64,000 nucleotides of DNA from Gimesia chilikensis (GTDB taxonomy: Bacteria > Planctomycetota > Planctomycetia > Planctomycetales > Planctomycetaceae), in assembly GCF_007744075.1 (NCBI RefSeq), contig NZ_CP036266.1, forward strand, positions 62,001-126,000. Reading direction: 5' to 3'. Position 1 is the stretch's first letter, and each line of letters starts with the position of its first letter. Below, piece after piece: positions 27,526 to 37,009 of this stretch. A model generated the notes under the pieces. The model did no database searches. It was not told the DNA's origin and saw only the letters and a list, made by a program, of their open reading frames with translations. Made by a program: the position numbers and the translations under genes.

Positions 27526-29076
27526 ATGCCAGATTCTCCCAGACAATTGCCAGTGGGCTTCAACTGGTTGACCTGTGCGATGCTGGCGCTGGTTACCAAC
27601 CTGGGTTGTGATCAACAGGGGAATGCTCCTGAAACAGATTTAAAGCAGGGGGCCGTCCGGAAACCGGATGCCCGTGCTGCAGAACCAGGCGTGATTCCTG
27701 CACCGAACGCGGCGACGTCTCCTCTCCCACAATGGGAGACTCCCGAGGAGTGGGTGAAGCTGATGTCGGAAGCACGAAATCTTCCTCAAGCACAAAGTGG
27801 GAGGCCCCGTAGTTCAGGCCAGCCGAAGCAGGCCCGCAGGCCGATCACTGTGGGCAGCATGCTGGGACTGGATGAGGGGGAATCAGAACAGGAAACTGAG
27901 CCAGACCTGTTTCCACAGTATTACAATCTGGCTGCTACTGGCTCGAATGCTGAGTTCGACGGTACCATTCAGAAAGTGGAAGCAATTCCCGATGCGGGTC
28001 AGCGGGCGGTCGCTTATTGCGCGATTGCCCGGGCCTTGCTGGCTGAGGAAGCCTTTGAGCGGGCGAAACCCTGGCTGGTTGAAGGCGAGAAATTACTTCC
28101 GCAGTCTCGAGATTCCGCAGGGCATGAGCAACTTCTGCATCTGTATGCGAAAGCGTTTGCGCGGTCGGGAGACGGTAACAAGGCTGTCGAAGTGGCACAA
28201 CAGATCGCGAATCTCGATCTCCGTGAAAAAACGCTGATTTCCATTCCAGGGCAAATTGCGAAAACCGGAGATGTCAAGCAGGCTCTGAACTTTGTCGAGA
28301 CTATTCCAGATCGGAACTCTCAATCGCAGGCGCTCCGGCAAGTAACACTGGTTCTAGCCAGGTCAAATGCCTGTAACCTGGCGCTGTCGTTGACTGAGCA
28401 GATTACCAATGAGGAAATCCGATTCCGGGCACTGGAAGGGATTGTGCTGGAGCTCGCGAAAGCAGGCAGGGGCAAGCAGGCATTGGACGTCGTTCGGCAG
28501 ATTCTGTTTTTACATCGTCGGCCCTGGTTTTTACGTGCACTGGCGAAATCGCTGGTGGGGACAGGCCATCTGAATCAGGCCCTCGAAGTGGCTCCATTGA
28601 TTGAGGGTTCTGGTGAGCAGTCAACCTACCTGATGGAAGTGGCGATCGCGGTCGCAGAGCAGGGTAAGTCAAAACAGGCACTGGAGGTCGTGCAGCAAAT
28701 CCCCCAGCGAGAGACGAAGGAGAACGCGCTGGCCAAGGTTGCTTCCGCGCTATTGAATGCAGGCGAGGCCGACGGTGCGCTCAAGGCGACACAGCGGCTT
28801 CAATATGACAATCAGAAAGTCCGCCTGTTGTACCGGGTCGCCTCCGCGCTTCATTCTCGGGGAGAGGATGCTCGAAAAATTGCGGTGCTCAAAGAGGCTG
28901 TGGCGGCCTCCCAACGGTCTGGTGAGAAGCCGCCTCTGTTTTCAGTGATGGGGGTTCTGTCGATGGAGACAATACCGACCGAACAGGGGACCTCGACTCA
29001 ACTCAAATCGTCCTTTAGCCCTGAAGAGCGACAACTGGCAGAATACTTTCTGCAGGCAGCACAACAGAAAAAGTGA
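27526..29076 (+). CDS. Exported helical-repeat (TPR/SEL1-like) protein
   Basis: This 516-aa protein starts at ATG 27526 (MPDSPRQLPV). A hydrophobic segment (WLTCAMLALVTNLGC) ends in LGC, a weak lipobox, so it may be a lipoprotein. Residues from about 150 to 480 contain about nine repeats of roughly 33 residues with the pattern ALxVVQQIPxxxxxxxALxxVAxxLAxxGxxxxAL. These fold as helix pairs and usually serve as protein-binding scaffolds. No catalytic motif is seen. It is convergent with the DAHP synthase gene. Confidence 0.7.
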   Translation: MPDSPRQLPVGFNWLTCAMLALVTNLGCDQQGNAPETDLKQGAVRKPDARAAEPGVIPAPNAATSPLPQWETPEEWVKLMSEARNLPQAQSGRPRSSGQPKQARRPITVGSMLGLDEGESEQETEPDLFPQYYNLAATGSNAEFDGTIQKVEAIPDAGQRAVAYCAIARALLAEEAFERAKPWLVEGEKLLPQSRDSAGHEQLLHLYAKAFARSGDGNKAVEVAQQIANLDLREKTLISIPGQIAKTGDVKQALNFVETIPDRNSQSQALRQVTLVLARSNACNLALSLTEQITNEEIRFRALEGIVLELAKAGRGKQALDVVRQILFLHRRPWFLRALAKSLVGTGHLNQALEVAPLIEGSGEQSTYLMEVAIAVAEQGKSKQALEVVQQIPQRETKENALAKVASALLNAGEADGALKATQRLQYDNQKVRLLYRVASALHSRGEDARKIAVLKEAVAASQRSGEKPPLFSVMGVLSMETIPTEQGTSTQLKSSFSPEERQLAEYFLQAAQQKK

Positions 29077-29094
29077 CGACGGGAATTAAGTCGC

Positions 29095-30138
29095 TTAGCC
29101 CAGTTTCTCGTATGCTGAGAGAATCAGCTGTTCGGTTTCGTCCCAGTCGATGCATTCGTCTGTGACGGAGACGCCGTACTGGAGCTGGCTGAGATCTTCG
29201 GGCAGGCTCTGATTGCCGGCATGCAGATTACTTTCCAGCATCAGGCCGATGATCGTCTTGTTGCCGCCGACGCGTTGATCAATGACTTCGTTCCAGACTT
29301 TGCCCTGGTTGCGATAATCCTTATTGGAATTCGCGTGGCTGCAGTCAACCATGAAGCGGGGAGAGAGGCCGGCGGTTTCCAGGCTCTTTGCAGCTGCTTC
29401 GAGATGTTCCTGCTGGTAGTTCGGGCCGGAGCGACCGCCACGCAGAATGAGGTGACCCCAGGGGTTGCCTGTGGTGTTGACCACGCAGGTCTGACCTTCG
29501 GCGTCGATTCCCAGGAAACTGTGGGGACTCTGGGCGGCGAGCATCGCATTGAGCGCGACGTCCAGGCTGCCGTCTGTTCCGTTTTTGTAACCGACGGGCA
29601 TCGAAAGTCCGCTGGCCATCTGGCGGTGCGTCGGAGATTCGGTCGTGCGTGCGCCGATGGATGCGATGGAAATCGCATCTGCGATGTACTGCGGAGTGAT
29701 CGGCTCAAGCATTTCCGTGGCGGCCGGCAGTCCCAGTTCACCGATCTGCAGCAGCAGCTGGCGGGCGATTTTGAGACCTGAGGCCACATCGAAGGTGCCG
29801 TCCATGTGAGGGTCGTTGATCAGACCTTTCCAGCCGACGGTCGTCCGCGGTTTTTCGAAGTAGACCCGCATTACCAGGAACATGCGGTCTTTGACTTTCT
29901 CGGAAAGTTCTTTCAGTCGTTTGGCATATTCGATGGCGGCCTGGGGATCGTGAATGGAGCAGGGGCCGACAACGACGATCAGTCGTGAATCTTCACCCGA
30001 GAGGATATGCTTGATCTGTTCCCGTGATTCGCCGACGGTTTCTGTCACTTTGTCAGTGCGTTTGATGGTCTCTTTCAGTTCCTGAGGAGCAACCAGGCGA
30101 ACCGAATCGATGATGTTGACGTTTTGAATGGGTAGCAT
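29095..30138 (-). CDS. aroG: DAHP synthase (class I, AroG type)
   Basis: This 347-aa enzyme is full length for type I-alpha 3-deoxy-7-phosphoheptulonate synthase (E. coli AroG has 350). Recognisable blocks are VVVGPCSIHDP, RVYFEKPRTTVGWKGLINDP, RTTESPTHRQMASGLSMPVG, DCSHANSNKDY and MLESNLHAGNQ. It condenses phosphoenolpyruvate and erythrose 4-phosphate, the first step of the shikimate pathway, and is metal-dependent. The N-terminal lead (MLPIQNVNIIDS) resembles the extension that carries feedback regulation in AroF/G/H. A shikimate kinase gene lies 58 nt upstream on the same strand. Confidence 0.93.
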   Translation of the reverse strand: MLPIQNVNIIDSVRLVAPQELKETIKRTDKVTETVGESREQIKHILSGEDSRLIVVVGPCSIHDPQAAIEYAKRLKELSEKVKDRMFLVMRVYFEKPRTTVGWKGLINDPHMDGTFDVASGLKIARQLLLQIGELGLPAATEMLEPITPQYIADAISIASIGARTTESPTHRQMASGLSMPVGYKNGTDGSLDVALNAMLAAQSPHSFLGIDAEGQTCVVNTTGNPWGHLILRGGRSGPNYQQEHLEAAAKSLETAGLSPRFMVDCSHANSNKDYRNQGKVWNEVIDQRVGGNKTIIGLMLESNLHAGNQSLPEDLSQLQYGVSVTDECIDWDETEQLILSAYEKLG

Positions 30139-30196
30139 CTTGTTTAAATCGTTTTCGTTTACTGGGGGAGAAGATTCAGTTTTGTATCAGTTTCAA

Positions 30197-30718
30197 TTAC
30201 AGAGCCAGCTGCTGTCGGATCAGTGAGACGACTTCTTCAGCCGTCAGCGGCGAGGCTTCGATTTTCAATTGTGCATATTGTTCATACAGTGGATACCGGC
30301 TGTCATACAGGTCGGCGAGGCTGGAACCCGGTTCGATCAGCACGCCCCGATCGAAGGCATCGACAAACCGCTGCTCCAGGATATCCGGCTTCACATCCAG
30401 CCAGACTATCGTACCAAGACCGGCCAGATGATGCATGGCTTCACTGCTGTAACAGACACTTCCTCCGGTAGAAATAACGGATCCTGCTGATTGAATCGAT
30501 TGGATGTAGGCCGCTTCAATCGCGCGGAACCCTTCCGGGGAATGATCTGCAATAATCTCGGCCAGCCGTTTGGATTCGCCAGCCTCTATTAATGCGTCGG
30601 TATCCAGAAAGGGAAGGCCTGTCTGTTCAGACAGTAGTCTGCCCACCGTCGATTTTCCGGAGCCCGGCATGCCTGTCAGAACGACTCCAGTTTTGACAGG
30701 TTCGCTGTCGGCGGTCAT
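30197..30718 (-). CDS. aroK: Shikimate kinase
   Basis: This 173-aa P-loop kinase has the Walker A motif in residues 16-24 (GMPGSGKST). The shikimate-binding DTD lies in LPFLDTDALI, with FRAIE supplying the substrate arginine, the STGGSV loop corresponding to the GGG motif, and a lid segment DSRYPLYEQYA. It phosphorylates shikimate at the 3-position with ATP. The GGS instead of GGG is a mild deviation. Its placement just upstream of the DAHP synthase gene on the same strand suggests a small aro transcript. Confidence 0.88.
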   Translation of the reverse strand: MTADSEPVKTGVVLTGMPGSGKSTVGRLLSEQTGLPFLDTDALIEAGESKRLAEIIADHSPEGFRAIEAAYIQSIQSAGSVISTGGSVCYSSEAMHHLAGLGTIVWLDVKPDILEQRFVDAFDRGVLIEPGSSLADLYDSRYPLYEQYAQLKIEASPLTAEEVVSLIRQQLAL

Positions 30719-31110
30719 GCGGGCACTCCCGGGAGAAAAAGGTGCACTCTCCAGGGTGATTTCCTGCGGACAGGGGCAACGAATGGCAAAATATAAAAAG
30801 TCGTATCTGTATACATTTCAAAGACTTCGGTTCGCTTCCTTCCCCGGAGCCTGGAAAAGTTTTAAAATCCAGGGAAAAGGAAAACAAATCATATCTCAAA
30901 TCAGGTCTAATAGGAACTATGTGACAATTCAGGTGAGAATTAAATTGTGATTTTCCCCTGAAGGGTAACACAAGCATGGAACAGATGTTTGTATGAATTT
31001 CACAGGAATTTTACTTGTCAAAGATCCGGGCAGTTCTGTCAGGACAGTATCGTTAAGCTCTTTAGCGATAAGCTGAGTGTTTTCAAACGCCAGAAGAATC
31101 GAATCGGACC
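30719..31110. other. Intergenic region with hairpin before sigma-factor gene
   Basis: These roughly 390 bp separate the divergent shikimate kinase and sigma-factor genes. At 31048-31070 a hairpin TATCGTTAA-GCTCT-TTAGCGATA (9 pairs, one wobble) precedes the sigma gene by 40 nt. Just before it is the palindrome CTGTCAGGACAG (31036-31047). Either could be an operator or a leader structure for the secretion-like cluster. No coding sequence is seen. Confidence 0.4.
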
Positions 31111-31680
31111 GTGGATAAACTGTCGCCAGCCAAATTTGCAGCGCAGATAAGATGCTGTGCCAATGATCTGCAGGATCATGGGGTGGACCGCCTGGGTCCG
31201 CTGTACGATTTGACATCGGAGCGATTGCTGCGCTATGCGGTGACAGTGACCCGCAACACTCCCGATGCGGAGGATGCGATTCAGGCGACCATGGTGCGGA
31301 TTGCCATGCGACCCAAAATTCTGGCGACCGCTCAGCAGCCGTGGGCCTACCTGTTACGGGTGGCCCGGAACGAAGCGCTGCGGATTCTGCAGAAGCGGAA
31401 GCCGCTGCAGATCTTCGCCCAGTGCAGACAGCTCTGGTCGCGAGATGAAGAAATCGTGGAAGAGAATGATCAGGCCCAGGTGATTCGGCAGGCATTAAAG
31501 CGGCTGCCGACGAACCAGTCTGAAGTGGTGGTGCTGAAGATCTGGGAGGATATGACGTTTGCGGAAATTGCCAGTGTACTGGATGAATCGCCGAACACCG
31601 TGGCCAGTCGTTACCGTTATGCACTCCAGAAATTAGATAATTACCTGCGTCCCATGGCGCGTGAGGATATCAATGTTTGA
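31111..31680 (+). CDS. ECF-type sigma-70 factor heading pseudopilus cluster
   Basis: This 189-aa protein starts at GTG 31111. The region-2 helix is LLRYAVTVTRNTPDAEDAIQ, and the region-4 helix-turn-helix is MTFAEIASVLDESPNTVASR, preceded by LPTNQSEVVVLKIWE. It would direct RNA polymerase to a specific regulon. It is the first gene of a plus-strand cluster of secretion-like genes and overlaps the next gene by 8 nt, so the sigma factor is part of the same transcript. No zinc-type anti-sigma gene follows. Confidence 0.88.
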   Translation: MDKLSPAKFAAQIRCCANDLQDHGVDRLGPLYDLTSERLLRYAVTVTRNTPDAEDAIQATMVRIAMRPKILATAQQPWAYLLRVARNEALRILQKRKPLQIFAQCRQLWSRDEEIVEENDQAQVIRQALKRLPTNQSEVVVLKIWEDMTFAEIASVLDESPNTVASRYRYALQKLDNYLRPMAREDINV

Positions 31681-32119
31681 ATTTGAAGATCACCATTTTC
31701 TCGAAGAGCAGATACTCAAGGCCGGCCAGGGGGCGGTCCCCGCGCACAGCGATCATCGCCAGCGGGTACTGGCTGCCGCCCGCCATGCGGAAAATCGCAA
31801 GGTGCAGCGCAAAACGCTGCTGGTCTGCTGCACGCTGTTTCTGACATTCACACTGTTGTTTCTAACCCGGGATTCAGGAGCCGACCTGCGTGTCGCCTCC
31901 GATGCGGAATCCGGCTGGTCCCGTGCACTCTATTCCAAAGGGAGTCGTGTGCTGGGAATCTCGGCCGCCACACCCGGAGAAAAGAAAGTTCAAACCGATT
32001 GGAATACCGTGCAGGCCACACTCAAACAGTCCGGCGAATGGGGACTGGTTGACGCCGTCGTTCGTTTTCGGAATGAACGGGCCGGAACGATCGAGCAGAT
32101 CTTTACTCGAGGCGATTGA
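31673..32119 (+). CDS. Small single-pass membrane protein, possible sigma partner
   Basis: This protein of about 148 aa has a cytoplasmic N-terminal part of about 45 residues, one membrane helix (about 48-66, TLLVCCTLFLTFTLLFLT) and an outer domain of about 80 residues. The ATG 31673 overlaps the sigma stop, and its own stop overlaps the ATPase start (TGATG). The topology and position fit an anti-sigma factor, but the HxxxCxxC zinc motif is missing and no RskA-like domain is visible. Another possibility is an inner-membrane platform protein such as GspL or GspM. Confidence 0.55.
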   Translation: MFEFEDHHFLEEQILKAGQGAVPAHSDHRQRVLAAARHAENRKVQRKTLLVCCTLFLTFTLLFLTRDSGADLRVASDAESGWSRALYSKGSRVLGISAATPGEKKVQTDWNTVQATLKQSGEWGLVDAVVRFRNERAGTIEQIFTRGD

Positions 32120-33336
32120 TGCAGGAGACCTTGTCCCAACAGTTTCAGGATCAACTGCCTGACAAAGCGGAAAATCATCCCGAGTATGTGACGGAGCTGG
32201 TCGATGTGATCTTAGGCCAGGCACAGGCTATCAATGCCAGCGACATTCATCTGCTGCCCACCGAAAACCGGATGCGGATGGACTGGCGCATTGACGGCGT
32301 ATTGCACCATGTCGCTGACTTTTCCCAGGTGCTGGCGCCCCGGATCACAGCCCGACTCAAAGTGCTCTCGCAACTGCTCACCTATCGTACTGATGTTCCC
32401 CAGGAAGGGCGGATTCATCGGGATGGAGAGCAGGTGGTCGAGACCCGCATCAGCACCTTTCCGACCCTGTATGGCGAAAAAGTCGTCGTGCGGCTGTTCG
32501 TCGGTTCGGGACAATACAAACATCTGGAAAACCTGAATCTGCCGGAAGAGATTCTGAGCGAAATGCGAGGTCTGTTACGACAGACCGGCGGCGTGGTGCT
32601 GATGACCGGTCCTGCGGGAAGCGGCAAAACGACGACGATTTACGCCTGTCTGCGGGAGATCATTCGCGAGTCACGGGGGGCCCGCAGTCTGGCCTCTCTG
32701 GAAGATCCGATTGAAGTCGTGGTGCCCACCGTGGCGCAGTCGCAGGTCAATCCGGCAGCGGGTTTTGATATGGCACTGGGTCTGCGATCCCTGTTACGGC
32801 AGGATCCGGAAGTGATCATGGTGGGAGAAATCCGCGATCGCGAAACCGCCGAGACAGTCTTCCAGGCTTCGCTGTCCGGGCATCTGGTGATCACCACATT
32901 CCATGCAGGCAGCGCGACCGAAGCGGTCAGCCGCCTGTCGGATATGGGAATCGAACCGTATTTACTGCGGAGTGGTCTGCTGGCGATATTGAGTCAACGG
33001 TTGTTGCGTCGACTCTGCAGTTGTGCTCAACCATCACAGGCGGAAGAAGATCGACTGGGTCTGCCTGTCGAACAATGGAAAACCGCGACGGGTTGTGCAG
33101 ACTGCGGACAGACCGGCTATCAGGGCCGCCTGGTTCTGACCGAAATGCTGCTGCCCGATCAGGGGGCCGTGGGGCAGGCGATTCTGGACCAGGTTGATGC
33201 GACCGAGTTGCACCGGCTGGCAGTTGAGTCCGGACTACGGACGCAGTGGAATCGTGCGCTGCGGGCCGTGAATGAAGGATTGACCAGTCCCGCGGAAGTC
33301 CGCCGTGTACTGGGTATCTCGCGGAGTGAAACTTAA
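32119..33336 (+). CDS. GspE/PilB-type secretion ATPase, short form
   Basis: This 405-aa ATPase starts at ATG 32119, coupled to the previous stop. It has Walker A G164-P-A-G-S-G-K-T, Walker B DPEVIMVGEIRD and the His box GHLVITTFHAGSATEA. A zinc-binding part follows with CSC and a later CADCGQTGYQGR. It powers pseudopilus or pilus assembly. The N1 domain that docks on GspL or PilM is absent, since typical GspE has about 500 residues and PilB about 570. A reduced docking domain suggests a simplified machine. Confidence 0.9.
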   Translation: MQETLSQQFQDQLPDKAENHPEYVTELVDVILGQAQAINASDIHLLPTENRMRMDWRIDGVLHHVADFSQVLAPRITARLKVLSQLLTYRTDVPQEGRIHRDGEQVVETRISTFPTLYGEKVVVRLFVGSGQYKHLENLNLPEEILSEMRGLLRQTGGVVLMTGPAGSGKTTTIYACLREIIRESRGARSLASLEDPIEVVVPTVAQSQVNPAAGFDMALGLRSLLRQDPEVIMVGEIRDRETAETVFQASLSGHLVITTFHAGSATEAVSRLSDMGIEPYLLRSGLLAILSQRLLRRLCSCAQPSQAEEDRLGLPVEQWKTATGCADCGQTGYQGRLVLTEMLLPDQGAVGQAILDQVDATELHRLAVESGLRTQWNRALRAVNEGLTSPAEVRRVLGISRSET

Positions 33337-33403
33337 CGGTGCACCGGCAGCACTGATTTAGAGACATTGACTGAAATCGTTTCTGTCTGAAGAGAGTGTG
33401 AGC

Positions 33404-34492
33404 ATGAACGCAAGAGACGATTCCGACGCCATACCGACACGGGAAACCCGCTTCGAGCTGGATGAGCTGATCGCCTTGAACGAGGAAATCATTTCACTCG
33501 TGCAGGCCGGGATTCCGCTGGAACTGGGGCTGCGGGAGATGGGCAACGAACTTCCCGACCGACTGGGAAAGATCAGTTCGGACCTGGCGGTGAAGATGGA
33601 GCGGGGCAGTACGCTGGCTGAAGCGATGAAATCCGAAGGCTCACGCTTTCCCCGCGTGTATCGGGTGATTGTAGAAGCGGGGGTCAAGTCGGGAAAGTTG
33701 ACCGTGGCACTGGAGGAGATGTCCAACTATGCCTGGGAACTGTTTCATCTGAGGCGACAGATCGGCATGGCGCTGATCTATCCTTTGATTGTCTTCAGCC
33801 TGGCCTATGGACTGTTTCTGGTCTTCCTGTTTGAGATGCTGGCACGGTTCAATTCCGCGTATGAAGTGTTCCGCCTGGGTGAGACCCGCCCTCTGCAGGC
33901 ATTGAACTTTCTGGAATCGACCATGATCTACTGGGCACTGGTACCCCCGCTGCTGCTGTTTGTGTTCGCCCTGATCTGGATGCGGACCCGCAGCTCTCAG
34001 TTATTGAATTTTAAAGGCACCAGTCGGCTGATCGGCTGGATTCCCGGCGTGAAGCGGATTGCCAGTTATTATCGTTACGGAAATTTTGCCGAGCTGATGG
34101 CATTGTTGATTCAGCAACAGATCCCGTTCTCGGAGTCGATAATACTGGCTGCTGAAGCGACCGGCGATGACCAGTTGGTTCAATCGGCAGAGCTGATGGC
34201 GGATCGACATGCCCGCTCGCAGCTGGAATCGGGGGAATCGGCGAAATTTTATGGCTGGCCTCCGTTACTGACCTGGTTATTAACGACCAAGAATCACGAG
34301 GGAGAATTAAGCCTCGCGCTGAAAAATGCTGCCGATATGTATCGGCGGAAGGCGGCTCATTATACCCGCTGGTTCCGCGTGATCTTTCCGATCTTCACGG
34401 GAGCGATTATCGGAGGTGGCACGGTTTTATGTTATTGTCTGGTATTATTTCTCCCCTTTACCGACATGCTTAAACAATTAGGGAACCCTTGA
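33404..34492 (+). CDS. GspF/PilC-type inner-membrane protein, copy 1
   Basis: This 362-aa protein is the first of three consecutive F-type proteins. It has the duplicated F domain: an N-terminal cytoplasmic helical bundle (LNEEIISLVQAGIPLELGL), a central membrane pair (ALIYPLIVFSLAYGLFLVFL) and a second bundle with a final membrane helix (VIFPIFTGAIIGGGTVLCYC). F proteins form the inner-membrane platform that the ATPase turns. ATG 33404 is chosen over a GTG two codons upstream. It lacks the usual N-terminal extension. Confidence 0.85.
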   Translation: MNARDDSDAIPTRETRFELDELIALNEEIISLVQAGIPLELGLREMGNELPDRLGKISSDLAVKMERGSTLAEAMKSEGSRFPRVYRVIVEAGVKSGKLTVALEEMSNYAWELFHLRRQIGMALIYPLIVFSLAYGLFLVFLFEMLARFNSAYEVFRLGETRPLQALNFLESTMIYWALVPPLLLFVFALIWMRTRSSQLLNFKGTSRLIGWIPGVKRIASYYRYGNFAELMALLIQQQIPFSESIILAAEATGDDQLVQSAELMADRHARSQLESGESAKFYGWPPLLTWLLTTKNHEGELSLALKNAADMYRRKAAHYTRWFRVIFPIFTGAIIGGGTVLCYCLVLFLPFTDMLKQLGNP

Positions 34493-34576
34493 GGGTCATG
34501 ACTGAGACAGTGACCAGATGCTACAGACAGCTGGACACAATGATTATGATGATTTGAGTGACGGGATGATTCTCCA

Positions 34577-35815
34577 ATGAACTGGTATCGCTATCAGGGC
34601 GTTAATTTAGAAGGCAAGCTCATCAAGGGGCGGATTCACGCTGCCGACCGGGATGAAGTTGCCAGCCAGCTACAGGATCAGGGGATCAAAATTGAACGGA
34701 TCGAGCTGGAAGAGGAAGGTGAACTGGCGTTTGCCGCCCGGGAAGCACCTGCCTCCGGCGCGACGACCAGGCTCTCCTCCCGTGATTTTGAACTCATCAC
34801 CGATCATCTGTCCGATTTGACACGTGCCCGGCTCCCGCTCTCGTCGGGGCTGGAAGCGGTCTCTTACGAAATTGAAAACACTCGGCTGCGGACCGCGGTA
34901 CAGGATCTGGCGACCCAACTGGAGTCAGGCGATGACCTGGAAACGGTGCTGGCCAATTCCAGGGCGCCACGCGAGCTCTGTGCCCTGGTGCATGCCGGCA
35001 GCCGTTCGGGCAAGATGAGTGAGATTCTGGCCGACTATGTGGCACATACCCGTCAGCTCTCCGAGATGAAAAGCCAGTTACTGATGGCCCTCTGTTATCC
35101 GCTGATTCTGATGTTTTTCGCTTCGTTAATGTTCCTGGCGATCATGCTCTGGATCATTCCCTCGTTTGAATCGATCTTCGTGGACTTTGGAATCGAGCTC
35201 CCCTGGGTAACCGATTTCATGTTTGAGGTCTCCGTGTTTATCCGAACGCAATGGTGGTGGTATCTGCCCGGCACGCTGCTTTTGCTGCTGGGCTCTGTCG
35301 CCCTGTTCCGAACGGAAAGAGGCCAGGCGCTGGGGCAGCGCATCCTGTTTCGGATTCCCCTGCTGGGGGGGCTGTTGAGTGGGATTTCCGTCTCCCGTTT
35401 CTCTCACTTGCTGGCACTGCTGGTCGATAATGACGTTCCGTTTCTGGAAGCACTCAAGCTGACAGGGGAGAGTTCAAACAACTATCAGATTCGCAAGGCC
35501 TGTCGCAAATTTTCCGACTCCGTCTCCTCCGGGGAGATGCAGATTGAAGCGTTGACCTCGTTGAAGTTATTTCCCGCTACGTTTCTGCAGACACTGGCGA
35601 CGCAGTCAGGCAATTCGAATCAGAACAGTCCTCGCTACTCGGTTGAAATTCTGAATGCGCTGGCGGATATGCTGAATGGCCAGACCCGCGTGCGGATCAC
35701 GTTCTTCGCGACCGTTGTGGAGCCGATGATCATCATTGTCTGTGCGATTACGATGGGCTTCCTGTTTTTATCCCTGCTGGCTCCGTTGTTTAAACTGCTG
35801 ACGATGCTGTCCTGA
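34577..35815 (+). CDS. GspF/PilC-type inner-membrane protein, copy 2
   Basis: This 412-aa protein is the most canonical of the three. The N-terminal YRYQGVNLEGKLIKGRIHAAD is the typical F-protein beginning. Two F domains follow with LPLSSGLEAVSYE and VPFLEALKLTGE. The membrane segments are at LLMALCYPLILMFFASLMFL, the WWWYLPGTLLLLLG region and the C-terminal FATVVEPMIIIVCAITMGFL. It is the likely true platform protein. It lies 85 nt after copy 1. Confidence 0.9.
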   Translation: MNWYRYQGVNLEGKLIKGRIHAADRDEVASQLQDQGIKIERIELEEEGELAFAAREAPASGATTRLSSRDFELITDHLSDLTRARLPLSSGLEAVSYEIENTRLRTAVQDLATQLESGDDLETVLANSRAPRELCALVHAGSRSGKMSEILADYVAHTRQLSEMKSQLLMALCYPLILMFFASLMFLAIMLWIIPSFESIFVDFGIELPWVTDFMFEVSVFIRTQWWWYLPGTLLLLLGSVALFRTERGQALGQRILFRIPLLGGLLSGISVSRFSHLLALLVDNDVPFLEALKLTGESSNNYQIRKACRKFSDSVSSGEMQIEALTSLKLFPATFLQTLATQSGNSNQNSPRYSVEILNALADMLNGQTRVRITFFATVVEPMIIIVCAITMGFLFLSLLAPLFKLLTMLS

Positions 35816-35886
35816 GTGGTCATGCAGCATTGCATTTCAATCCGTTTTCCTGAGATTCATTTCTGTTAAAAAGCGACTTCCCGTTG

Positions 35887-36999
35887 ATGAATAAGCCGTC
35901 CCGTTTTAATACTCTGAATCAGTTGTGGCGTTGGGGCAACCGTCCGCTCCTGCGTGGGCCACGCTTGCTTCCGGGACGTGTCACCCATTCACAGCAGATG
36001 GCGCTCTTGAGAATTCTGGCTGTGGCGACAGAGAAACAGCTGTCGTTGATCGATGTGCTTGAGACTTTCGAAAAAGACGTGCATGGCCGTTGGAGACTGC
36101 AGATTTCCCGACTCGTGGATTTGCTCCGCAGTGGAGTTCCCCTGGCGGATGCGATTGAAAAGGTGCCGGACCTGCTGCCAGCGAATGCGTTTTTCCTGGT
36201 GAAAGCAGGAGCGGAATCGGGCACGCTGCCCTCGGCGCTTTCGCTGGCTTCGGAAGTCTGCATGGCGGAACGGACTGAGCAGGTGCGGAGCCGTGCAGGC
36301 GTTCTGCTTTATATTCTGGCGGTCTTCCTGGTTGTCGCGCTGAACCTGTTATTTATCGGCTATTGGATCATCCCTAAGTTCAAAAAGATCTTCTATGATT
36401 TCGAAGTAGAACTGCCGGGCCTGACGCTGAATATTATTGAAGCCAATGACTTTGTCATTGAATATTTCTATGTTCTGCCTGTTGCGATTTTACTGTTGTG
36501 GATCATGCAGAAAATACTGATCCGCCGTGGCTTTCTGGAGAACGGCTGGCGTCCTGCGTTTGTCTATGGCCTGCTCTATCCGCGGGGCAGGGCACCGGAT
36601 GTGCTTCGATTTCTGCACGTCACAACTGAATCGGGGCGCCCTTTAATGGGGGCATTCGAGACCCTGGCACACACTTCGAATAACCGACTGCTGGCAGAAC
36701 GGTTTGAAGCAATACTGCAGGATGTTCACAAAGGCAACGACTGCTGGACGTCCCTGCATGATTATGGTCTGTTAACGCCCAGTGAGGTGCGGCTGCTGCA
36801 GTCGGCCCAGCGGGCGGGGAACCTGAGCTGGGCATTGAAGGCGATCGCGAAAAGCATCGAACGGCGGATAAATTATCGGATGATGCTGGTACGCGAATAT
36901 CTGGAACCAGCGTTTATTGTAGGGCTGGGAGCCCTGGTTGGAATCATTGTGATTGGTTTGTTTTTACCATTGATCAGCCTGGTTCATCACCTGGCGTAA
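35887..36999 (+). CDS. GspF/PilC-type inner-membrane protein, copy 3
   Basis: This 370-aa protein shares the F architecture. SQQMALLRILAVATEKQLSL and SGVPLADAIEKV form the first bundle, followed by the membrane helix YILAVFLVVALNLLFIGYWI and a second bundle with ESGRPLMGAF. The C-terminal helix is VGLGALVGIIVIGLFLPLIS. ATG 35887 follows a TTG in frame. It is more diverged than copy 2. Three F genes in a row suggest that the platform is a hetero-oligomer or that the copies serve different pilin sets. Confidence 0.85.
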   Translation: MNKPSRFNTLNQLWRWGNRPLLRGPRLLPGRVTHSQQMALLRILAVATEKQLSLIDVLETFEKDVHGRWRLQISRLVDLLRSGVPLADAIEKVPDLLPANAFFLVKAGAESGTLPSALSLASEVCMAERTEQVRSRAGVLLYILAVFLVVALNLLFIGYWIIPKFKKIFYDFEVELPGLTLNIIEANDFVIEYFYVLPVAILLLWIMQKILIRRGFLENGWRPAFVYGLLYPRGRAPDVLRFLHVTTESGRPLMGAFETLAHTSNNRLLAERFEAILQDVHKGNDCWTSLHDYGLLTPSEVRLLQSAQRAGNLSWALKAIAKSIERRINYRMMLVREYLEPAFIVGLGALVGIIVIGLFLPLISLVHHLA

Positions 37000-37009
37000 T
37001 CCCACGGGC

